A stretch of 64,000 bases of DNA from Vibrionales bacterium SWAT-3. Its GTDB lineage: Bacteria; Pseudomonadota; Gammaproteobacteria; Enterobacterales; Vibrionaceae. Of this stretch, positions 24,868-35,149 are shown in pieces; the stretch's first letter is position 1, and each line of letters starts with the position of its first letter. A program made the position numbers and the translations under genes. Location of the stretch: contig AAZW01000016.1 of NCBI GenBank assembly GCA_000169995.1, positions 23,682-87,681 on the forward strand. The letters are read 5' to 3'. Below the pieces are notes generated by a model. It was not told the origin of the DNA. It saw only the letters and a program-made list of their open reading frames with translations, and made no database searches.

Positions 24868-26184
24868 TTAGATAAACAGACCACCGAATGCGAAGCCTAG
24901 TGCTACCGCAGTACTGATTGTTACCACACCTGGAATGAAGAACGGGTGGTTGAATACTAGGTTACCGATACGCGTTGAGCCTGTGTCATCCATCTCAACC
25001 GCAGCCAGTAGCGTAGGGTAAGTTGGAAGAACGAACAGCGCACTTACCGCAGCGAAAGAAGCAACGGCTGTTAGTGGTGCTACGCCAATTGCTAGTGCTG
25101 CAGGCATTAATGCAACCGTTGTTGCGCCTTGAGAGTAAAGCAGCATAGAAGCGAAGAACAGAACAAGAGCCAGCATCCATGGGTAGTCAGCCAGTAGCGC
25201 GCCTGCAACGTCTTTGATTTCAGCAACGTGTGCGTTTACAAACGTAGAACCTAACCAAGCTACACCAAGTACACATACACACGCAGTCATACCAGAGCGG
25301 AATGTCGGTGCTGAAGAAATTTTCGCAGCATCGATCTTAGTGAACATTACGATTGCCGCTGCTGCTGCCAACATTACCGACATGATCGCTTCGTTACGAC
25401 CTAGTGCAGGGTTCTCGATTAGGCCAACAGAGCTTGAGATAGCTGCTGCGTAACAAACAACAAAACCAATTGCTGCTAGGAAGATGTATGTCGCTTTCTT
25501 CGCTGTTGGAAGGATCTCGCGCTTCTCATCTGACGCTAGTTTGATGAGACCTTTCTCTAGACGTTCTTGGTAAACAGGATCGTCTTTGAGTTCGCTACCC
25601 ATGTAGTTAGCAACAACAGCACCAACCATACAAGCGATGAAGGTTGTTGGGATACAAACCATCAGCAGTGTTAGGTAATCAACACCGAATGGTGCAAGCA
25701 TGGCTGCGAAAGCTACAACTGCTGCCGAGATTGGCGAAGCCGTGATAGCAATTTGAGACGCAACAACAGCAATAGACAGTGGACGAGAAGGACGTACACC
25801 TTGGCCTTTCGCTACTTCGGCAATAACTGGTAGAGTTGAGAATGCTGTGTGGCCAGTACCCGCCATTAGCGTCATTAAAAAGGTCACAATCGGCGCGTAA
25901 AAGGTGATGCGTTCTGGGTGCTTACGCAAAAAGTTTTCTGCAATTTGCACCAACCAGTCCATACCGCCAGCAACCTGCATTGCAGCAATTGCGGTGATAA
26001 CCGACATGATGATCAGGATTACATCAATTGGGATAAAAGATTGGCTTGTTGGTACGCCAAGAATAAGTGAAAGAGCAATAACACCAGCACCACCGGCAAA
26101 GCCGATACCGATGCCGCCAATTCTGGCCCCTAAGAAGATAAAGAGCAGGACGATAAACAGTTCTACTGCAATCATAATTAACAC
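24868..26184 (-). CDS. dcuA: Anaerobic C4-dicarboxylate transporter DcuA
   Basis: 438 residues, about 10-12 membrane segments. It starts MLIMIAVELFIVLLFIFLGA, with family stretches GGMDWLVQIAENFLRKHPER, GTGHTAFSTLPVIAEVAKGQ and RIGNLVFNHPFFIPGV. It exchanges fumarate, malate or aspartate for succinate during anaerobic growth. It follows aspA on the same strand, an arrangement known from enteric bacteria, giving aspartate uptake plus deamination to fumarate. Confidence 0.95.
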   Translation of the reverse strand: MLIMIAVELFIVLLFIFLGARIGGIGIGFAGGAGVIALSLILGVPTSQSFIPIDVILIIMSVITAIAAMQVAGGMDWLVQIAENFLRKHPERITFYAPIVTFLMTLMAGTGHTAFSTLPVIAEVAKGQGVRPSRPLSIAVVASQIAITASPISAAVVAFAAMLAPFGVDYLTLLMVCIPTTFIACMVGAVVANYMGSELKDDPVYQERLEKGLIKLASDEKREILPTAKKATYIFLAAIGFVVCYAAAISSSVGLIENPALGRNEAIMSVMLAAAAAIVMFTKIDAAKISSAPTFRSGMTACVCVLGVAWLGSTFVNAHVAEIKDVAGALLADYPWMLALVLFFASMLLYSQGATTVALMPAALAIGVAPLTAVASFAAVSALFVLPTYPTLLAAVEMDDTGSTRIGNLVFNHPFFIPGVVTISTAVALGFAFGGLFI

Positions 26185-26318
26185 CTCATGTAGATTTTAT
26201 TATGTGACCACTCGTTGAGAGAATGTTCAGATAATAGTTCTATGGTTTAGATTCAATTAAGCAAAAGCGCAACATACAGAAAACCACAAAATAAACAGGG
26301 TTAACCGTATTGGAGCCT

Positions 26319-26345
26319 AAAAAAGGGCTCCGTTTGGAGCCCTTT
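26319..26345 (-). terminator. aspA terminator
   Basis: AAAGGGCTCC-AAAC-GGAGCCCTTT on the minus strand, followed by T residues. It lies between aspA and dcuA, so dcuA probably depends partly on its own promoter or on read-through. Confidence 0.85.
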
Positions 26346-26355
26346 CTCGCTAGCG

Positions 26356-27807
26356 TTACTCGTAGCGTTTTGCTTTATACTGAGGATGCATCAAATTTTC
26401 AACAGAGAAAATGTCATCAAGTTCTTCTTCGGTTAATAAACCGCGCTCTAGAACCACATCACGAACACTCTTACCTGTTTCTGCACAGATCTTACCAACA
26501 ATGTCACCTTCGTGGTGGCCAATGTATGGGTTTAGGTAAGTGACGATACCGATAGAGTTAAATACGTGCGCTTCACAGATTTCTTTGTTTACCGTAATGC
26601 CGTCTACACACTTGTCGCGTAGGTTCACACAAGCATTAGTTAGGATGTCTAGAGACTCAAACATGCTTTGTGCAATAACAGGTTCCATAACGTTCAGTTG
26701 AAGTTGACCACCTTCAGCTGCGAAAGAAACCGTGTTGTCGTTACCTAGAACTTTGAAGCAAACTTGGTTCACTACTTCAGGTACTACTGGGTTTACTTTA
26801 GCTGGCATGATTGAAGAGCCTGCTTGAAGCTCAGGTAGGTTCAGCTCGTTCAAGCCTGCGCGAGGACCAGAAGACAGTAGACGTAGGTCGTTACAAATCT
26901 TAGACAGCTTAACTGCTAGACGCTTAAGTGCGCCGTGCGTCATTACGTATGCGCCACAGTCTGAAGTTGCTTCGATTAGGTCTTCTGCTGGAACACACTC
27001 TAGGCCAGTTACTTCAGCTAGGTGTTTAACAGCAAGGCCTTGGTAACCTGGTGCTGCGTTTAGACCAGTACCGATTGCCGTTGCGCCTAGGTTAACTTCA
27101 AGCAGTAGCTTAGATGTGTATTCTAGGTTTTTGATTTCTTCATTGATGGTTACCGCCCAAGCGTGGAACTCTTGGCCAACCGTCATTGGAACTGCATCTT
27201 GAAGTTGAGTACGACCCATCTTCAAAACGGTGTTGAATTCTTGGCTCTTAAGCTCGAATGCACCTTTAAGGTATTCAATTGCATCGATCAGTTTTAGTAC
27301 GCTGTTGTAAACAGAGATACGGAAGCCAGTTGGGTAAGCACAGTTAGTTGATTGGCTGCGGTTTACGTGGTCGTTCGGGTTGATGAACTCGTACTGGCCT
27401 TTTTCTTTGCCCATTAGCTCAAGTGCAACGTTCGCAACAACTTCGTTCGCGTTCATGTTTACAGAAGTACCAGCACCACCTTGGAAAACGTCTGATGGGA
27501 ACTGATCCATGCACTTGCCAGTGTCTAGAATTAGGTCACAAGCTTGGATGATGTATTTAGCCACTTCGCTAGGAATTACACCTAACTCTTTGTTTGCTAA
27601 AGCCGCTGCTTTTTTTGTCATCACCATACCGCGAACGAATTCAGGTACATCTGAGATCGTTACATTTGAGATGTTGAAGTTTTCAACTGCGCGTAGAGTG
27701 TGGATGCCGTAGTAAGCATCAGCCGGAACATGACGTTGACCTAAAAGATCTTCTTCGAGACGAGTAGCTTGAGGAGCATCAACTTGTGCTTCTGATAGAG
27801 TAGCCAT
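26356..27807 (-). CDS. aspA: Aspartate ammonia-lyase
   Basis: 483 residues of the fumarase/aspartase superfamily. The signature loop [15 protein letters not shown] carries the catalytic serine. Other blocks are [32 protein letters not shown] and [15 protein letters not shown]. It converts aspartate to fumarate and ammonia, feeding fumarate respiration with DcuA. Length and motifs are normal. Confidence 0.97.
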   Translation of the reverse strand: MATLSEAQVDAPQATRLEEDLLGQRHVPADAYYGIHTLRAVENFNISNVTISDVPEFVRGMVMTKKAAALANKELGVIPSEVAKYIIQACDLILDTGKCMDQFPSDVFQGGAGTSVNMNANEVVANVALELMGKEKGQYEFINPNDHVNRSQSTNCAYPTGFRISVYNSVLKLIDAIEYLKGAFELKSQEFNTVLKMGRTQLQDAVPMTVGQEFHAWAVTINEEIKNLEYTSKLLLEVNLGATAIGTGLNAAPGYQGLAVKHLAEVTGLECVPAEDLIEATSDCGAYVMTHGALKRLAVKLSKICNDLRLLSSGPRAGLNELNLPELQAGSSIMPAKVNPVVPEVVNQVCFKVLGNDNTVSFAAEGGQLQLNVMEPVIAQSMFESLDILTNACVNLRDKCVDGITVNKEICEAHVFNSIGIVTYLNPYIGHHEGDIVGKICAETGKSVRDVVLERGLLTEEELDDIFSVENLMHPQYKAKRYE

Positions 27808-28091
27808 AACAGGATCCTTAGAGAATAATTCTGATTATATAGTTAGTTATTAGCCTATTCTGTGTGCAAATACTCCGTTCGCTAGAATATTGGGCTGATA
27901 AATCCGTCCTGACTTATGTGGCACATGATACTGTACCTAGCGCATAAAAATAGTAAGTTGATCACCTTTTTCGCTTTTGTTTAGTCAATATTTTGCAAAG
28001 TTAATTTGGGTCAATAAACACGCTTATTTACAGGATAAATTTGAGATTGGTAGACCTTTCAGCGTAAACTGAAAGCAACAAAGGAGGGCGT

Positions 28092-28601
28092 GTGTTTCCT
28101 ATCTTATTATTACTATTTATCTTCGTACCCATCATTGAGATTGGGCTATTTATTCAAGTTGGTGGCTTCTTAGGATTGTGGCCAACTATTGCATTGGTTT
28201 TGATCACGGCATTTGTTGGTGCATCGCTGGTTCGTAGCCAAGGTATTCAAACACTGATGTCCGTTCAAGGTCGACTACAGCAAGGCGAGATGCCGGCACA
28301 GCAGATCCTTGAAGGCGTGATGCTGGCGGTGGCTGGCGTATTGCTGCTGACTCCAGGCTTTATGACAGACGCCCTGGGTATGTTGGTATTGTTGCCAGCA
28401 CCAAGAGCCATGATCGCTAAGAAAATGATGGAAAAAATGGTGGTTAAAAACATGTCTGGCGGACAAGCTGGCTTTGGTCAGAGTCCATTTGGAGATGATC
28501 CATTTAACCGCGACCCATTTGACCAATCAAAAGGCGGCAACACCTTTGAAGGTGAGTTTGAGAAGAAAGACGACGACAACGATCGTAACCGCTTAAACTA
28601 A
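28092..28601 (+). CDS. fxsA: FxsA-family inner membrane protein
   Basis: 169 residues. It starts at a GTG preceded by a strong AAGGAGG four bases away (28081-28087). Hydrophobic segments occur at about 1-35 (LFIFVPIIEIGLFIQVGGFL) and 70-100 (PAQQILEGVMLAVAGVLLLT), with the family motif LLTPGFMTDALGMLVLLP. The hydrophilic tail is rich in Gly, Asp, Asn and Lys. In E. coli this protein (suppressor of F exclusion of phage T7) also neighbours aspA. Its molecular role is unclear. Confidence 0.92.
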   Translation: MFPILLLLFIFVPIIEIGLFIQVGGFLGLWPTIALVLITAFVGASLVRSQGIQTLMSVQGRLQQGEMPAQQILEGVMLAVAGVLLLTPGFMTDALGMLVLLPAPRAMIAKKMMEKMVVKNMSGGQAGFGQSPFGDDPFNRDPFDQSKGGNTFEGEFEKKDDDNDRNRLN

Positions 28602-28632
28602 CCCTGTTGCTTAGATAGAAAGACAACAACTG

Positions 28633-28688
28633 AAAAGGCTCTTACCTTTATCCTTCGTAAGAAAGAGATAATGGTAAGAGCCTTTTTT
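28633..28688. terminator. Bidirectional terminator between fxsA and trmL
   Basis: AAGGCTCTTACC and GGTAAGAGCCTT pair around 26 bases, with A and T runs on the outer sides. It serves the two convergent genes. Confidence 0.82.
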
Positions 28689-28732
28689 ATTGCGTATTAG
28701 CGATTACGGATAATAGGTGTTTGAGCGTTTGG

Positions 28733-29212
28733 TTATACCGCGCCTTCAAAACCCATTTGTCGCCATGCTTCAAACGCGATGATTGCTACAGCATTGGATA
28801 GGTTCAGGCTGCGTGCGTCTGGCATCATCGGAATGCGAATACGTTGCTCCATTGGCATACTTTCGATGAACTCAGCTGGCAGGCCACGTGTCTCAGGGCC
28901 AAACATCAATACATCGCCTTGTTGGAACTTGGCATCGACGTGGTGACCTGTGGTTTTGGTGGTACAGGCAAAGATACGGTAGTCACCTTCACGTTCGTTC
29001 TCTAGATACTCAATAAAAGCTTCTAGGTTCTTGTGACGTTTCACTCGCGCTAGGTCGTGGTAATCCAAGCCAGCACGACGAACTTTCTTCTCTTCAAAAT
29101 CAAAGCCAAGTGGTTCAATTAAATGCAGGTTTGCTCCGCAGTTAGCACATAGGCGGATGATGTTACCCGTATTGGGTGCAATTTCTGGTTCGTATAGAGC
29201 GATATCAAACAT
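28733..29212 (-). CDS. trmL: tRNA (cytidine/uridine-2'-O)-methyltransferase TrmL
   Basis: 159 residues with the SPOUT knot. Visible are [20 protein letters not shown], a middle [11 protein letters not shown] and the C-terminal [18 protein letters not shown]. It methylates the ribose at wobble position 34 of certain leucine tRNAs using S-adenosylmethionine. It is a single gene, convergent with fxsA. Confidence 0.95.
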   Translation of the reverse strand: MFDIALYEPEIAPNTGNIIRLCANCGANLHLIEPLGFDFEEKKVRRAGLDYHDLARVKRHKNLEAFIEYLENEREGDYRIFACTTKTTGHHVDAKFQQGDVLMFGPETRGLPAEFIESMPMEQRIRIPMMPDARSLNLSNAVAIIAFEAWRQMGFEGAV

Positions 29213-29289
29213 GTGGGTTCACAAGAGTAATCAAAGATAGCCAGAGTATACGGTGGCAAGCTGTGTGAGTACAGTTTGCCACCATCCAC

Positions 29290-29907
29290 TTAGGCTTGGT
29301 TGGTGAGTGCCTGCGCGTAGTTTTCTGATACTGCACTCCAGTTGACCACGTTCCACCAAGCGTTGATGTAGTCAGGTCGGCGGTTTTGATAGCTGATGTA
29401 GTAGGCATGCTCCCACACATCTAACGCAAGTATCGGTTCACCGTTGCTGGCCACCGTATCCATCCAAGGATTGTCTTGGTTTGAGGTTGAGATGATCTTC
29501 AGTTGTCCTTCTTCTACTACTAGCCAAGCAAAGCCTGAACCGAAGGTGTTGATTGCCGCTTGAGCAAACTTATCTTGGAATGCTGCAAAATCTCCAAATG
29601 TGCTTTTAATCGCCTCATCAAGCTCGCCCGTTGGTTCGCCACCGCCGTCTTGCGACATACAATTCCAATACAAGATATGGTTGTAGTAGCCGCCACCATT
29701 GTTGCGCACGGCGGGGCTGTGTTGAGAAATATTCGCGAAGATTTCAGTGAGAGATTGCTGTTCAAGCTCGCTACCAGAAACCGCTGCGACAAATTTATCG
29801 TAACAGGTTCTATGGTGCTTGCTGTAGTGCACTTCCATCGTTTTTGCATCGATGTACGGTTCTAGAGCATCGTAGGCGTAGGGCAGTTCAGGGAAAATGT
29901 GAGACAT
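29290..29907 (-). CDS. sodA: Superoxide dismutase, manganese type
   Basis: 205 residues. Metal ligands are visible in VHYSKHHRTC, GGYYNHILYWN and LDVWEHAYY. The choice of Mn over Fe rests on Gly in GGGYYNH, where Fe enzymes have Gln, on Gln in STSNQDNPW, where Fe enzymes have Ala, and on NRRPDYI as in E. coli SodA. A Fur box upstream agrees with iron-repressed sodA. The Shine-Dalgarno is inside a perfect hairpin (29908-29937). A cambialistic enzyme is not excluded. Confidence 0.88.
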   Translation of the reverse strand: MSHIFPELPYAYDALEPYIDAKTMEVHYSKHHRTCYDKFVAAVSGSELEQQSLTEIFANISQHSPAVRNNGGGYYNHILYWNCMSQDGGGEPTGELDEAIKSTFGDFAAFQDKFAQAAINTFGSGFAWLVVEEGQLKIISTSNQDNPWMDTVASNGEPILALDVWEHAYYISYQNRRPDYINAWWNVVNWSAVSENYAQALTNQA

Positions 29908-29937
29908 GGTAAATCCTCCTTAATTAGAGGATTTACC
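29908..29937 (-). promoter_or_regulatory. Hairpin enclosing the sodA ribosome-binding site
   Basis: On the mRNA, GGTAAATCCTC and GAGGATTTACC form an 11-pair perfect stem ending directly at the ATG. The AAGGAGG Shine-Dalgarno lies at the loop and stem edge. Folding would block translation initiation, so opening by a protein, small RNA or temperature is plausible. Function is inferred. Confidence 0.6.
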
Positions 29938-29942
29938 ATAAT

Positions 29943-29961
29943 GATAATAACAATCATTATC
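29943..29961. promoter_or_regulatory. Fur box upstream of sodA
   Basis: GATAATAACAATCATTATC matches the 19-base Fur consensus at 17 positions. It lies 36 bases upstream of the sodA start codon. Confidence 0.82.
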
Positions 29962-29983
29962 AACTGTGATCTTTGTGGGGGTA

Positions 29984-31363
29984 TTACAGTGGCAGGATAG
30001 GCAGAGTAATTTCGAGCTGTAATCCACCGAGTTTACTGCGGCTCGCGGTAATCGTTCCGCTATGTTGGCGAATCGCACTCTCGGTAATAGTCAGCCCAAG
30101 CCCAGTGCCACCCGAATTACGGTCACGAGCGGTAGAAACACGGTAGAAAGGTCTGAAGATAGAGTCGAGCTCATCATCAGGCACACCATCACCGTTGTCA
30201 TTGACGCAAATAGTCAGCTGATCTTGCACTACGTGGAATTGCACATCGACTTGGTCTTTACCGTAGTAAATGGCGTTGCGCGTAATGTTGTCTAAGGCAC
30301 TCATCAGTAGCTTAGGGTTACCTGAAATTGAACGCTCAGGGATTTCTGAGAATGTCAGCTCTTTACCCATCTGTTCTGCTTCAAACTGCGCGTCTTTTAA
30401 GATTTCTTCCCACAAGCTCGATATCGGCTGAACTTCACGAGTAATGTGACTATCAACCTGCATGCGAGAGAGGGTCAGTAGTTCACTGATCATCTGTTCC
30501 AAGCGTTGCGCTTCTGTATCAATACGCTCGAGTTCTGGACTCTCTCCTTGCTTACGAATCGCCAGTGCATTGGCCATGCGAAGCCGTGTTAAAGGCGAAC
30601 GTAGCTCGTGTGAGATATCAGAAAGCAAGCGCTGTTGCCCTGAGATCATCTGGTTTACCGCCTCAACCATTTGGTTAAAGCTTTCACCCGCTTGTCTGAA
30701 TTCTGATGTACCTTTTTCAAGGGTTGGATCGACTTCGAATTCGCCTTTCGCTACACGTTGTGCAGCACGTTCAAGCCTACGAGCTGGCTGGCTGAGTGCC
30801 CAAGCTAACCAAAGTAATAGTGGGGTACTGGCTAGCATCACGGCAAGCAACAGCTGCAGTGGTCTATCAAATAGTCGCAGTAAGAACGGCGGCGGCTGGT
30901 TCCACTTTACTCCGGCGTACATGAGTAGCTCTTCACCTGCCAGCTTGATTGGCACAGGGCCGGCAACCATGTAGTGCCCGTAAAGCTTCTGCTTGGGTAC
31001 TTCTGGATTATCAATTGAGGTTACAAAGTTGCGAATCGCCTTAAGTTTGTAGTCTGAATGTCTTTTCGAGGTTAGGACTGCGCCCTCAAGATCGGTCAGA
31101 TAGATACGTGCACGAGAATCTTTGCGGCTACGTGGCGCCTCAAGTTGGAAGACAATTTTGCCGAGATTAGACTCTCTGGCGTAGCGTTGCTCTGTAGCCT
31201 TGGCGATACGTTCCAGTTTGCTGAGATGGTCAGCGGGCACATCACGCGCTACTCGCGGGTCGAGATGTGGTAGTGAGAGTACGGATAAAAGCACCAGTAA
31301 CATGGTGAACCAAAAGATGGCAAAGATACGTCCATATAAGCTAGTGATTTTAGGGATGCGCAT
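29984..31363 (-). CDS. cpxA: Envelope-stress sensor histidine kinase CpxA
   Basis: 459 residues. The order is: first membrane segment (about 10-30), periplasmic sensor domain, second membrane segment (about 165-190), HAMP, the phospho-acceptor ISHELRSPLTRLRMA, and the ATP-binding N, G1 and G2 boxes (NAIYYGKDQ, NDNGDGVP, GGTGLGLTI). It senses misfolded envelope protein and phosphorylates CpxR. The start overlaps the cpxR stop by one base (TAATG). Confidence 0.94.
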   Translation of the reverse strand: MRIPKITSLYGRIFAIFWFTMLLVLLSVLSLPHLDPRVARDVPADHLSKLERIAKATEQRYARESNLGKIVFQLEAPRSRKDSRARIYLTDLEGAVLTSKRHSDYKLKAIRNFVTSIDNPEVPKQKLYGHYMVAGPVPIKLAGEELLMYAGVKWNQPPPFLLRLFDRPLQLLLAVMLASTPLLLWLAWALSQPARRLERAAQRVAKGEFEVDPTLEKGTSEFRQAGESFNQMVEAVNQMISGQQRLLSDISHELRSPLTRLRMANALAIRKQGESPELERIDTEAQRLEQMISELLTLSRMQVDSHITREVQPISSLWEEILKDAQFEAEQMGKELTFSEIPERSISGNPKLLMSALDNITRNAIYYGKDQVDVQFHVVQDQLTICVNDNGDGVPDDELDSIFRPFYRVSTARDRNSGGTGLGLTITESAIRQHSGTITASRSKLGGLQLEITLPILPL

Positions 31364-32052
31364 TAATCCTCCTCTACCAATAGGTAGCCACGACCACGCA
31401 AGGTCTTGATGCGTGATTTGCCATCGCTACGCTCTGGAATCTTTTTACGTAGGTTAGAGATGTGCATGTCTATCGCACGGTCAAATGCTGCAAGCCTTTT
31501 GCCAAGTACATCTAAGCTTAACGCTTCCTTGGTGATCACTTGCCCCGGGTTTTGGATAAGGTGGCTTAGTAGAGCGAACTCGGTAGTGGTCAAGTCGATG
31601 ATCTCGCCATTGCAGTACGCTTCTTGTTTGCCAGGGAATACTTCAATGTCTTGATATTGGACTCTATCGCTGGCGGCTTTTGGAGTATTCGTGGTTTGCG
31701 TACGGCGCAAGATGGCGCGAATACGTGCGAGTAATTCGCGGTCACTAAACGGCTTTGGTAAGTAATCATCCGCACCCAGCTCCAGGCCGATCACACGGTC
31801 GATCTCTTCACCTTTCGCAGTCAGCATTAGCACTGGCGTCTCCCAATGTTCTCTTAACTTCTTGAGTGTTTCCATGCCGTTCAGGCGCGGCATCATCACA
31901 TCTAAAAGAATCAGGTCAATCTCATCATTGATCGCTTCGAGCCCTGCGTAGCCATCATTGGCTTCAGATACGGTGAAGCCCTCAAAGCTAAGAATGTCTT
32001 TAAGTAAGCTCGTTAGCTCGGTGTCGTCATCAATAAGAAGAATGTTCGCCAT
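31363..32052 (-). CDS. cpxR: Response regulator CpxR
   Basis: 229 residues. The receiver domain has acidic IDDD near the start, phospho-acceptor D51 in LILLDVMMPRL, and K101 in YLPKPFSDREL. The C-terminal winged helix is of OmpR type (VLGKRLAAFDRAIDMHISNL). It regulates envelope chaperones and proteases, very likely including the divergent cpxP-like gene and its own operon through the box at 32117-32131. Confidence 0.95.
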   Translation of the reverse strand: MANILLIDDDTELTSLLKDILSFEGFTVSEANDGYAGLEAINDEIDLILLDVMMPRLNGMETLKKLREHWETPVLMLTAKGEEIDRVIGLELGADDYLPKPFSDRELLARIRAILRRTQTTNTPKAASDRVQYQDIEVFPGKQEAYCNGEIIDLTTTEFALLSHLIQNPGQVITKEALSLDVLGKRLAAFDRAIDMHISNLRKKIPERSDGKSRIKTLRGRGYLLVEED

Positions 32053-32116
32053 GGGAAAGCCTTAATCGGTTAGTTACAGGTTAATAATACTGCTAATTAT
32101 TCGTCAGCTTTCACTC

Positions 32117-32131
32117 TTTACGATTCTTTAC
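32117..32131 (-). promoter_or_regulatory. CpxR box
   Basis: GTAAA-GAATC-GTAAA on the minus strand is an exact match to the known GTAAA-N5-GTAAA motif. It is placed between cpxR and cpxP. A third GTAAA lies at 32148-32152. Confidence 0.88.
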
Positions 32132-32232
32132 GCTTTCTAAACGTCACTTTACGAGGGAAAGACTAATCTATATTCAAGCGCTGAGATACAGACGCAATGC
32201 ATGACTTATTATACCGAATTGAGGCAACAATT

Positions 32233-32742
32233 ATGAAAATGACGAAGAAACTTGTACTAGCAGCTGCGGCACTTCCACTTATGTTAGGTACAGCAAGTGC
32301 GTATGCATTTGGCGGCGGCGACAAAGGCGACCATAAAGGTATGCACGGTAAATGTGGTGGCTTCGACAAGAAAGTGATGCGTCAACTAGACCTAACTGAC
32401 GCACAAAAAGAACAGTTAAAAGAGATGCGTGAAGCGAACCGTGCTGAGATGAAAGCAAAACACGCGGGCAACAAGTCAGACAAAATGGCGCAAATGAAAG
32501 CGCACCACGAGAAAGTTCAAGCATTGGTGTTGGCTGATAACTTCGATGAAGCAGCAGCGAACGACCTAGCAAGCCAAATGGTTGAGAAGCAAACTGAGCG
32601 ACGCGTGGCAATGCTTAAGAAGCAACACGAAATGATGAGCGTGCTAACGCCTGAGCAAAAAACTCAACTGAAAGAAATCCAACAGGAGCGCATGAATAAG
32701 TGTGCTGAAAAAATGGAAAAACGCATGAACAAAGACAAGTAA
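32233..32742 (+). CDS. cpxP: CpxP/Spy-family periplasmic protein
   Basis: 169 residues from the ATG at 32233; an earlier in-frame start at 32197 would precede the signal peptide. The signal peptide is MKMTKKLVLAAAALPLMLG with cleavage near AYA. The mature part is helical and highly charged, with two LTxxQ motifs (LTDAQKEQLKEM and LTPEQKTQLKEI) that define the family. CpxP binds and restrains CpxA, and Spy acts as a chaperone. It is divergent from cpxRA with a CpxR box between. It ends in Lys/Met-rich helices and is followed by a strong terminator. Confidence 0.88.
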   Translation: MKMTKKLVLAAAALPLMLGTASAYAFGGGDKGDHKGMHGKCGGFDKKVMRQLDLTDAQKEQLKEMREANRAEMKAKHAGNKSDKMAQMKAHHEKVQALVLADNFDEAAANDLASQMVEKQTERRVAMLKKQHEMMSVLTPEQKTQLKEIQQERMNKCAEKMEKRMNKDK

Positions 32743-32781
32743 TTCGAGCTTGATTAAGCAGCTTTGAATGAAAGTATTTAG

Positions 32782-32809
32782 AAAAAAGCGGCCGTGTGCC
32801 GCTTTTTTT
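32782..32809 (+). terminator. cpxP terminator
   Basis: AAAAAAGCGGC-CGTGT-GCCGCTTTTTTT is a GC stem with a seven-T run. Confidence 0.88.
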
Positions 32810-32905
32810 GATCTCTTAAAATGAATGTCTTACATCATGGCTGTCATATTCAATTGATTATTTGCAGGTTATACTTTGTGCTATTAGTCACTTTATAGCT
32901 AAGTT

Positions 32906-33850
32906 ATGAAACAAGAATACGCACGTTTAGTTACGCTAGCCGCTTGGGCAGCGACCACCATCGCCACTATTTTGTTGATAGTAAAAGTCGCAGCTTGGTG
33001 GGTGACAGGTTCGGTGAGCCTGTTGGCTTCCGTAGTCGATTCAATGTTGGATATCGCCGCTTCGGTCGTTAACTTATTGGTTGTTCGCTATTCTCTTCAG
33101 CCTGCCGACAAAGAACATACCTTTGGTCATGGTAAGGCAGAATCACTCGCTGCATTAGCACAAGCGATGTTTATCTCAGGCTCGGCTTGTTTCCTCATTC
33201 TTAACGGTATTGAACGCTTCTTCAGACCTCATGAACTGAACTCTCCAGAGATTGGTATCTACGTCAGCTTATTCGCGATAGTCATGACCTTCGGCTTGGT
33301 TCGATTCCAAAAATACGTGGTAAAGAAAACGGGTAGCCAGGCGATTGCCGCTGATTCACTACACTATCAATCTGACCTTTATATGAACGCGGCCATCATG
33401 CTGGCCCTAGCATTGAGCTGGTTTGGCATTGGCCAAGCGGACTCTGTATTCGCGGTGGGTATCGGTATCTACATTCTTTACAGTGCTTATCAAATGGCGA
33501 TGGAAGCGATTCAATCTCTACTTGATCATAAGCTACCGGATGAAGAGCTAAAACAGATTAAAGAGGCATCGTTGAGCATCGAAGGCGTGTTGGGTGTACA
33601 TCAATTACGAACGCGTCGTTCGGGGCCAATTCGCTTCATTCAATTGCACTTAGAACTTGAAGATGAGATGCCACTTATTGAAGCGCATCGCATTTCTGAT
33701 GAAGTAGAGGCTAAGCTTATCTCTGTGTTCCCTGATGCTGATGTATTAATTCATCAAGATCCGTATTCGGTGGTGTTTGGGCCAGAGAAACAACAAAGTT
33801 TCATTCGTGGTATGAGCACGAAAACTAGGCAGCAAATGGTAAGTGGATAG
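32906..33850 (+). CDS. fieF: Cation diffusion facilitator FieF
   Basis: 314 residues with six membrane segments and a cytoplasmic C-terminal domain. Metal-site residues appear as [12 protein letters not shown] (first D-x-x-x-D pair) and [11 protein letters not shown] (H-x-x-x-D). The C-terminal sensor part includes [20 protein letters not shown]. It expels ferrous iron and zinc by proton exchange. The neighbouring pfkA is downstream on the same strand, as in E. coli where cpx, fieF and pfkA also cluster. Confidence 0.94.
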   Translation: MKQEYARLVTLAAWAATTIATILLIVKVAAWWVTGSVSLLASVVDSMLDIAASVVNLLVVRYSLQPADKEHTFGHGKAESLAALAQAMFISGSACFLILNGIERFFRPHELNSPEIGIYVSLFAIVMTFGLVRFQKYVVKKTGSQAIAADSLHYQSDLYMNAAIMLALALSWFGIGQADSVFAVGIGIYILYSAYQMAMEAIQSLLDHKLPDEELKQIKEASLSIEGVLGVHQLRTRRSGPIRFIQLHLELEDEMPLIEAHRISDEVEAKLISVFPDADVLIHQDPYSVVFGPEKQQSFIRGMSTKTRQQMVSG

Positions 33851-34128
33851 CTTTTGAACTAGAGTGAGTAGAAATTGCGAACGCTTTGGTGATTCAAAAA
33901 CCACCTTAGTAACAATTAATGTTGATTCTGATGTGAATCAACAAAGTTACTGAGTAAAACTGTAATACTCTTACAGAAGTAGAAATGTTACATAATTTTT
34001 CGCGATTTAAGTGCTATTCCTGTTGAGGAAATGTAACATAACGCACAAATATAGATTTAAAATCTTGTTGATATACAATCAGCAAGAATAAGAATTGAAT
34101 AATAGATTCCCAAAAATCGAGGGTGAGC
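33851..34128. promoter_or_regulatory. fieF-pfkA intergenic region
   Basis: TTGATTC-N6-GAATCAA (33922-33941) is a perfect seven-base inverted repeat. CTGTAA-TACTC-TTACAG follows at about 33960-33976. They may be operators for pfkA; no factor can be named. Confidence 0.35.
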
Positions 34129-35091
34129 ATGATTAAGAAGATCGGTGTTTTGACCAGTGGTGGTGACGCTCCGGGCATGAACGCAGCAGTTCGCGGCGTA
34201 GTTCGTACCGCGTTATCAGTTGGCATTGAAGTTTACGGTATTTACGATGGCTACCAAGGCCTTGTTGAAAACCGTATCGAGAAGCTTGACCGTTCAAGCG
34301 TATCTGATGTGATCAACCGTGGTGGTACTTTCTTAGGTTCTGCACGTTTCCCTGAATTCAAAGACGTTGCTGTTCGTGAGAAAGGCATCGAGAACCTTAA
34401 AGAGCACGGTATCGAAGCACTTGTTGTTATCGGTGGTGACGGTTCTTACATGGGTGCTAAGAAGCTGACTGAAATGGGTTACCCATGTATCGGTCTTCCA
34501 GGCACAATTGATAACGATATCGCTGGTACTGACTACACAATCGGTTACCTAACAGCGCTTAACACTGTTATCGATTCAATCGACCGTCTACGTGACACGT
34601 CTTCTTCTCACCAACGTATTTCTATTGTTGAAATCATGGGCCGTCACTGTGGTGACCTTACGCTTATGTCAGCAATCGCAGGTGGTTGTGAGTACATCAT
34701 CACTCCAGAGACTGGCCTAGATAAAGAGCAGCTAATCGGCAACATCCAAGATGGCATTGCTAAAGGCAAGAAGCACGCAATTATCGCTCTAACTGAGCTA
34801 ATGATGGACGCGAACGAACTGGCTAAAGAGATCGAAGCTGCAACGGGTCGTGAAACTCGTGCAACGGTTCTTGGTCACATCCAACGTGGTGGTCGTCCTA
34901 CTGCGTTTGACCGTGTCCTTGCTTCTCGCATGGGTAACTACGCTGTTCACCTTCTACAAGAAGGCCACGGTGGTCGTTGTGTTGGTATCGAGAAAGAAGA
35001 GCTTGTTCACCACGACATCATCGACTGTATCGAGAATATGCAGAACCCAGACCGTTCTGAGCTGTTCCGCGTAGCAGAAGAGTTATTCTAA
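34129..35091 (+). CDS. pfkA: 6-phosphofructokinase isozyme 1
   Basis: 320 residues from the ATG at 34129, the same length as E. coli PfkA. A GTG two codons earlier is less likely. Motifs are [18 protein letters not shown] (ATP site), [25 protein letters not shown] with the catalytic Asp, and [12 protein letters not shown] (fructose-6-phosphate). It carries out the committed step of glycolysis. Codon use is typical of a highly expressed gene. A terminator follows at 35120-35149. Confidence 0.97.
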   Translation: MIKKIGVLTSGGDAPGMNAAVRGVVRTALSVGIEVYGIYDGYQGLVENRIEKLDRSSVSDVINRGGTFLGSARFPEFKDVAVREKGIENLKEHGIEALVVIGGDGSYMGAKKLTEMGYPCIGLPGTIDNDIAGTDYTIGYLTALNTVIDSIDRLRDTSSSHQRISIVEIMGRHCGDLTLMSAIAGGCEYIITPETGLDKEQLIGNIQDGIAKGKKHAIIALTELMMDANELAKEIEAATGRETRATVLGHIQRGGRPTAFDRVLASRMGNYAVHLLQEGHGGRCVGIEKEELVHHDIIDCIENMQNPDRSELFRVAEELF

Positions 35092-35119
35092 GCAACGCCT
35101 AGCGTAAGCTTAAAGAATT

Positions 35120-35149
35120 TAAAAACCGCTGATTTATCAGCGGTTTTTT
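35120..35149 (+). terminator. pfkA terminator
   Basis: AAAAACCGCTGA-TTTA-TCAGCGGTTTTTT: an eight-pair stem and a T-run. Confidence 0.9.

Noticed and set aside
26356..28601. groESL expected beside fxsA/aspA as in E. coli
   Set aside because: No GroES or GroEL motifs occur. fxsA is followed directly by trmL in convergent orientation.
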